Source: Maea johnstoni (lineage: Eukaryota; Annelida; Polychaeta; Spionida; Magelonidae). From it: a DNA stretch of 64,000 nt. The stretch is taken from positions 2,053,624 through 2,117,623 of the forward strand of contig OZ012690.1 in the NCBI GenBank assembly GCA_963942565.1. The letters run 5' to 3'. Position numbers and translations under genes: made by a program. Positions 37,386-64,000 of this stretch are shown here, piece by piece (within the stretch, counting starts at the first letter, position 1; every line of letters starts with the position of its first letter). The notes under the pieces were generated by a model. The model worked only from the letters and a program-made list of their open reading frames with translations, was not told the DNA's origin and did no database searches.

Positions 37386-39261
37386 TTGTATTGTATTGTA
37401 TTGTATTGCTTATTTATTGACTGTAAGTGAAATTACAAAAGTATACATATACATACGAACTAAGAATATAAAATAAAATATATGGAAACCAAACAGGAAA
37501 AGCAAAACATACCTATACACCAGGGGAGAGATGTATATATCCATGTCGTCATACAATCATTCCAACATGTTTATATATACATTCTATGCCCTTACAACAC
37601 GCTTGGGTTTATAGATATATTGCACTGCGTGTATTCAGGGTAGTTAAGATGGATATGTACACAGGTGCTCCTACAGTCCTCTAGGTGGTAAATGTTGTTA
37701 TAGTACACATTAACCATTTTCTCTCCTCGGACGTACTATATCCCAGTACATTCCACTCACATATTTGCAGGCTACTTTCCAGAAGGTCAACATCGATTTC
37801 GCGTCTATGCCTGGGCACTCTTTGCCCATAATTGTGGCTAGAATATCATTAGAGCCCTCTAAAATATATCTCCCGGATACATCTGTGATAGCATCAATTT
37901 CATAAAACATTGTCCTTCTAGTATCTTTATGATATTTACACTGCGGCACCATGTGTTTAACGTCTTCTATTTCAAAATTATTGCATAAAGTGCAAAACCC
38001 TCTCACTTGGTACAGACCCTTTTAAATTCTTATCGTCTGACTTCAACTGACTGGCGCCACACAAGAGTTTTACCATTACTTCGCACTGTTTTTGTAAATG
38101 ATGGTTTTTGTCACCAATTTACCACCAGATTACGTAATGTGGTGGTCCGATAACTTTGTCCAGGTTTTTACATATTTTGAACATATTAACTCTGTTTTGC
38201 CAATCAATATCTTCCAGAACCCATGCTCTGTCTTGAACCATGTTCTTCCAGCCTACCTTACTATACATAATACCACAATTTGCCATTCTCTTAACTTCAT
38301 CATATAGTCCATATATTATAGCGACTTTCGTCATTTCAAAGATTGGGCTATTATGTTCATTACGAATTGATACTTCTTGGTTACTTATAAAATGTCTCAT
38401 TCTCATTAGGAAAACCTTTTTGTACATACTTTTGTCGTCAAGACATAACACTGAACGAATAAAAATTATTTTTCTCATATTAAGGAAATTTTCCAATCGT
38501 ATCCACCCTAGAGTTTCATAGCTTGAGTTACTAGGGGATCTGCTATGTAAACGTCGCATTCTGCGGCCTACATATCGGTGAAAATTGTCGAGTTTTTCAA
38601 CGTCAGAGTCACACATGACCCATAGTTCTGACGCAAAGGTTACTGTGGGTATAATTATCGTCCATTATATCATGCAGCAGACCTTAAGGGAGAGACATCC
38701 AGTTTTCATACCGAGACCTGTTATTGAATATAGAGCTTTCCTCCCTTTTGATACTTTCTCGGATACCCTTTCAGAGTAATCATTACATATACAGTTCTTT
38801 AGACCCACATGGTCATATGTGTTTCTTTCAAGTACGGGTTCCTTCCCTAATTTGAAGGTCGTGTCTCTATCATTGTTACAATTCTCATTCTTCGTCTCAC
38901 CGTATACGAGCACAGCACATTTCTTTGCATTGAGACTGTACCTCCACTTGTTACTTTGCTCGTTTACAATATTCATAACCATGTCAAGTTAAATTTTTGA
39001 CGTAAACGCTGACGCTACGTCACCGGCATAGCCTAAGAGCGACGTTTTTACATTATATATTGCACAGCAGAGGTTAGATTCTTCCAGATTTTTCAGTAGG
39101 GTGTTAATGAAAGCTATATAATTGAGCAACGACAGGTATCCCCCTTGATGCACCCCACACTCTAATTTATACCATTCAGAATGGAGATTTTGTATCCGTA
39201 CACGACTCTGGAAGTCAATATAGCATTTGTGTAAAAGACGCCAGGTTCTCCCAGTTATACC
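37386..39261 (-). mobile_element. 5'-truncated LINE of the same clade as 1-5888
   Basis: Minus-strand fragments match ORF2 of the LINE at 1-5888: RT part (about 39250-39010, with a YAGD instead of YADD), WRYSLNAKKCAVLVYGET (38940), RYVGRRMRRLHSRS (38570), SPIFEM (38340) and the terminal CTLC...H...C knuckle (about 37985). The fragments lie in different frames. The 3' end is at 37386, next to a TTGTA pentamer repeat. The uninterrupted site is seen near 28372, so this arrived after the spacers had separated. It starts inside the RT, as is common for LINE insertions. Confidence 0.85.
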
Positions 39262-39589
39262 ATGAGCAGCAATGAAAATGTTTTGCAGAAACGTTATGGA
39301 TTTGCAAAGTTACTATCCAAAAATGAGAAATTATGTGTATACTGGGTGCCAGACACCAAGAAATGAAGTTAGTTTCTGCCCAGTACTTTTCAATCAGAAA
39401 TACATCTAGATCACTTGTAAACATTTTAACTTGTTTTAATTTGTTTCACTGTCATAATAATATCATTAATCAATATGTATTTTTCTTAAGTTCCCCAGGA
39501 TAATCTCTTTTGTCTCTTATCTATAATTTGCAAAGTCAATTCTTCTACTCCTTTGTTCAGTATTTGTTCATTTCTTAACTGTTTTTTTA

Positions 39590-39841
39590 AATCATAAAGT
39601 CTCTTGTTGACTACAATAGGCACATCGGGCAGTTTGATTGATTTTCATATTAGATAATTAATTTTTTGGCAATCCTGTAATGGACAAATCTGAATTGAAT
39701 GAAACGCATATATATGTCCCCAATAAATTGATGTTTGATAATAAAGGCCTTTTCAAATTCATCATGTGTGAACATTTGTCCTGTCTTCTCCTTCCATTTA
39801 TTCATGATATTATACAAATATGGCAATTTGTTTTCTTGCAA
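39590..39841 (-). pseudogene. L1-like reverse transcriptase C-terminal remnant
   Basis: Frame with KLPYLYNIMNKWKEKTGQMF, the counterpart of 28653-28976. Confidence 0.5.
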
Positions 39842-40123
39842 TATCTATTCTCATTGCACTGTAAAAAATGATACTGCACAAGGCGCTTGTTTTATTATAT
39901 GCCGACTGCTCATTCTCAGCTGTGACAGTGAAGTGACAACATTTCTGGGATCCAGTTTTCAAAATTAACACCTCCATAATCTCCATTGAATGTCATGTGT
40001 GCCCTCTCTTTGGGCTTCTTGGTGTTTATTGCGTCCTTTGATAACAAACGATTTGTTGCACTATCATCACTTATGCGGGTGAAGCTTGATTTTCAATTAT
40101 TTGGCTCCATTCTGCCAACCTGA

Positions 40124-40420
40124 TCAATTCATTGAAGGGAAGGAAGGAATTGGGTTTTACGTCACTTTCAACAGCTTAGGTAATATTGCGACGAGATAGA
40201 AACCCAGAACCAGGAAGAAAATCCCTACTCTTCGCGAATAGTTCCAAGAGGTCTTTCAGTTGCAGAAGGACCATAGACAGTCCTCCACAACGCCACTCAT
40301 TTATAGAGCGACCAGGCCAACCCGCATAGGTATCCAGCTGTCCTCGAACCTGCAAACTCATGCTTGGGAGCCAAGCATCGTATCCACTAGGCCACGGCAG
40401 ATCCCCTCAATTCATTGAAG
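40124..40420 (-). mobile_element. tRNA-derived SINE with 14-bp target duplication
   Basis: The body (40138-40406) is flanked by TCAATTCATTGAAG at 40124-40137 and 40407-40420. On the minus strand it opens with a tRNA-like head: A-box-like TGGCCTAGTGG and B-box-like GGTTCGAGG. It ends with the reverse of gggttttacgtcactttcaa, a core found in many molluscan and other invertebrate SINEs. The tRNA head has a CCC-type anticodon loop (tggctcccaagca). The other spacers lack it at this site. Confidence 0.9.
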
Positions 40421-40743
40421 TCGACATACTTTGAAAAATGAAAGAAAGACTAGGCTTATTGTAAAACAAGTAGAACGAATGTGGGTTGATCACAACTTAA
40501 TCATTCATCCAAAATTAGCTAAATTTAAAAAGTAGAAGCCCAATTCTTGGTGAAATAATTGATTTAGCTTAAGAAGGTCAATGAAATAATTTAAAGAATT
40601 TAGAGAATGTAATTTTATTAGCATGTTTTCCCATTTCCAGGGTTTACCACAAACGGTTGGGTTATTGTAAGTTTCTAAGCTTGAATATATTTTTGTGTTG
40701 ATAGTTCCGCTGAGAATGAGCAGTAGGCTTATAATACTATACA

Positions 40744-40871
40744 AATATGTCACTTTGGTGAGTGCAATATCATTTTCTTTATTGCACTCTGAAAAATGAC
40801 ATTTTCCTGAAAATTGACATTTTTAGAGTGCAATAAAAATTGATATTGCACGAAACCAAAGTGTCATATTT
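40744..40871. repeat. Hairpin-forming inverted repeat, spacer 5
   Basis: Same foldback as in spacer 4, arms of about 55 bases. Confidence 0.75.
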
Positions 40872-43260
40872 GTTTTACTGTATGCCTGCTGCACATTCTC
40901 CACGATGAAAGGGGAGTGGCAACATTTCTGGGTACCAGTTTTAAAAATTCACAACTCCATAATCCTTCTCCTTAAGATATGTACAGAATGTCCTCTGTGC
41001 CCTTTCATTGGCCTTCTTGGTGTTTATTGCCTCCTTTGATAAAAACATGATTTGTTGCGTCATCCTCACTTAAGTCAGCGAAGCGTGATCTTTAGTACTT
41101 GGCTCCATTCTGCCAGTCTGATCAATTCATTGGAGCAGGCATACTTTGAAAAATGGAAGGAAGACTAGGTTTATTGTAAAAAATGTAAAAGGAATGTGGG
41201 CTGATCAACAACTTGATTATTAGTCCAAAATAGGGTAAATCCTTTTCTAAAGTAGAAGCTCAATTCTTGCTAAAACAATTGGTTTAGCTTCTGAAAGTTA
41301 ATTTAAAAAAAAATAAAGTATAAAAAATGTAGATATTAGTGATATGTTGTTCCATTTCTAGGTTTTACTACAAACCATTGGGTCATTGTAAACTTCTAAG
41401 CTGGAATAGACTTTTGTGTTAATTTAGCAATAGAGCAATTAAAATATTATGAATACCTGAAAAAGTCACATGCATTAGTTTAAGAAATTCAATGATTTAT
41501 TTATTTAATTTGAAAATGAGTTCTGTCTTCAATAAAGCTAATGTAGTTTGAGGTTTTTGCAAGGGTCCATTCCTAATAAGGATTTTACGAGAAGCCCAAC
41601 ATTCTTCTACGTTCCTTGTCTCAATTCACTTCTGTTGAGTTCCTTTTCAAGAGTTCAAGTATAGAATTTAGCACATGAACCTGACATCTCTGAGTCTGAA
41701 GATTGAAAAGTAATATTGCACCCCGGTATGACCTTTGTAAGTTGATCATGTGCCCATGATGTGACCAATCACAGCAGAGAATGAGCAGTAGGCATTCGCA
41801 TATAATAATAGTAATCAATATGCTATCCTTGCCACTATTAAGAGATGAATACAACTTACTAACTCCCTTGGAATCCATATTGATAATGCCATTAATAAAA
41901 GTATTTATAGGACCAATTTCTCTCTTTGTCTCGATATGTAAAATGTCCTCCCTCTTCAAAAGGGTATAGATTTTAAGCCTGATTGAGCCATATTATAAAA
42001 AGGGTTGACCGGAGAAAATGTGTCTAAAAAGTTTGTCAAAGATAGACATGTATGTATGTATGTCTACCTATCTATATATCCTTCTGTATATCTATATACC
42101 GTATCTAGTATCTGTACACCTATATTTCTATAAACTTTATAGAACTATAACTCTATATAACCTGAAGTTGCCACCCTATTCTGCAAACAGTTCTTTAAAT
42201 GTCGTTTCATTTGCAATATTCCCAACTCCAAATATGCCTTTAAATGCTCAATGCTAGTCTGTTAAAGTTGCAGTAAAAGTTGTTTTAAAGTAAATGACAA
42301 TTTTATAGTGTGTTGCATATAAGTTTAATATGCAAAATTTATCGGCGGTGTAATGATAAGTTTCCCATGTAACTAAAGCTAAAATGGCTAATAGGATATG
42401 TGATTTTGTTGATTGAAAACAGAGTTAGGTTTGTGCAGTCTTGGACGGGGTTGTATGTCCGCTACATTTATTTAGTAATCGAACGTTTATAGGTAGAGGT
42501 TACTTTTCATTAAATGTGATTGAAAACAAAACCCCTCCTTCAAACGACTGCTCCTTATCAATCACTAATGTCAGGGTAGGGTATGGGCAATCTTCGATAA
42601 CAAACGTCAGGTATGTATGTGTAAATGTCAACATTTCTGTTTTACTCATCAAATTGCTTTTAGCATCATGTTACAAATTACAATAAATTACAATGTTACA
42701 ATATTTACACTATTACAAATCACATAAATGCAATATCATGTACCAGTTTCACTGAGAGATACATGTATATGACGACGATATTGCAAATATTTAATGAAAC
42801 CAAAGAAAATGTCAATGAAGAGAGCTTAAACAGATCAGGTCTATCCTAGAGATAAATAGCTAGACATTTCATTCTCGATTAGATCGTTATGAATGACAAT
42901 TCACGGTTACACAATGTTCTGCATGTACGATTGTCCTCACGTATAAAATGTAATAATGTAATAAGGCGCCAAATCTTAAGTCCGACCAACATCGATCAAA
43001 TTAATTCGTCCATTGCTTCATTGGCGCGAGTGTTACTACCACTTTTCCTTTTCAAGACATTCAATAAAGCTGGGAAGTATATACATAGAGAGTGGAAACG
43101 AGTTATATGACTGTGCATTAAATCCCACAGTTCAAAGGCGAGCGCTAGCTTGCTGGAGGGCAAACTAAAACCTGCATGTAAGTAAATGTCTTCCTTGAAA
43201 GGGTGTTCTTGATATCCAATAAAACATCAATATTGGTCACTGCATATAGCTTTTGACCAT

Positions 43261-46920
<3,660 letters not shown>

Positions 46921-47036
46921 CATGTCAGAGAGATTTGTACGATGAATTGTGTTTATGTTTAGCAGTAACAGCTAGTATTGCCAGTACTTGTGACTCTGTC
47001 CAGCAGATATAATACTTTCTCAGCGTGGGCCACAGC

Positions 47037-47044
47037 TATATATA
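47037..47044 (-). promoter_or_regulatory. TATA box of gene 5
   Basis: TATATATA 117 bases upstream of the ATG; conserved although the surrounding unit is diverged. Confidence 0.74.
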
Positions 47045-47329
47045 CCCAGCAAACACCAGTAAAGCACAACCAATGACGGATGATTAAGTAAACTGTCAAA
47101 TGTGAGTGTCGTCATTCCATAGATAAGTGTGTGTCTACTCTCTTGACCTATGCCTTGAACAAGCCCCACTATACGCTGTTGATCAGCCATTCATTGATAA
47201 ATAAGTTAAGTGAGCTAGGTCCCGAGTAGGGTGCAAGTATATGTAGAGTATATGTATCATCCATACAGTGATGCTGTTGTTGCAGATAAGAAGGCTTCTT
47301 GACCTGTCAATATCAAACACTCCTTGGTG

Positions 47330-63900
<16,571 letters not shown>

Positions 63901-64000
63901 CTGTAACGAAATCAAAAGAATATCAAGTATCATTCACTTCCCCCCCAAAATCCTACATCCTGATTGGCTTCGCGGAGATTGGAGACATTTGAGTCAACAT

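Larger units (their letters stand above)
39262..43260. repeat. Array spacer 5, right part
   Basis: Resumes the shared spacer: L1-like remnant (39590-39841), two related blocks, SINE (40138-40406), hairpin (40744-40871), a very short TATG run near 42049 and the conserved 3' flank. It is more diverged from spacers 1-4 than they are from each other. Confidence 0.75.

Noticed and set aside
40341-40406. tRNA-like A and B boxes (also 49683-49737)
   Set aside because: These are heads of SINEs, not functional tRNA genes: no complete cloverleaf with paired acceptor ends is seen.

Overview
This is animal nuclear DNA. Genes have introns with GT-AG borders, and the window holds LINEs, tRNA-derived SINEs, a DIRS-like retroelement and very long microsatellites. 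The protein families and the type of SINE (a conserved gggttttacgtc core) suggest a marine invertebrate, probably a lophotrochozoan such as a mollusc or brachiopod. The species cannot be fixed from the sequence.

Layout. (1) 1-5888: a nearly complete APE-type LINE on the + strand with an unusual 656-codon first ORF and a 1171-codon endonuclease/reverse-transcriptase ORF. Its 3' end sits inside the spacer of a large tandem array; the matching uninterrupted spacer is seen four more times. (2) 5889-47330: a tandem array of five units (spacing about 7.5, 7.5, 8.1 and 11.4 kb). Each carries one complete five-exon gene on the minus strand, and the array probably continues left of the window. (3) 47330-49246: an intergenic stretch with a long AT microsatellite. 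(4) 49247-63900: fourteen 3' coding exons of a CNBD2-like cyclic-nucleotide-binding protein on the minus strand, whose 5' end lies beyond the window. One of its introns holds a broken DIRS-like element.

The main result is the array. By joining exons at GT-AG borders (all introns phase 0), each of the five genes gives an intact 293-residue protein: an 18-residue signal-peptide-like exon followed by a complete ionotropic glutamate receptor ligand-binding domain (S1 plus S2). The pore (M1-P-M3) and M4 are absent, as is the amino-terminal domain. The S1-S2 join lies inside an exon, so it is not a splice variant. Most residues that hold an amino-acid ligand in iGluRs are kept (Tyr95, Thr123, Arg128, Thr178, Glu224), as is the domain-2 disulfide pair (Cys238, Cys291). 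The five copies look like naturally secreted, soluble amino-acid-binding proteins, similar in design to the S1S2 constructs used for crystallography. Copy 5 has diverged introns and spacers but almost unchanged exons and promoter, which points to purifying selection or gene conversion.

Spacers between the genes are built from shared decayed sequence: L1-like RT fragments, a pair of related roughly 700-bp blocks, a hairpin-forming inverted repeat, a (TATG)n run and long (TTA)n-(AGT)n-(ATC)n tracts. Copy 5 and its flank also received a 5'-truncated LINE, a SINE with a 14-bp target duplication and an 872-bp TTAA-flanked foldback element. All calls come from reading the sequence; no search or alignment program was run.
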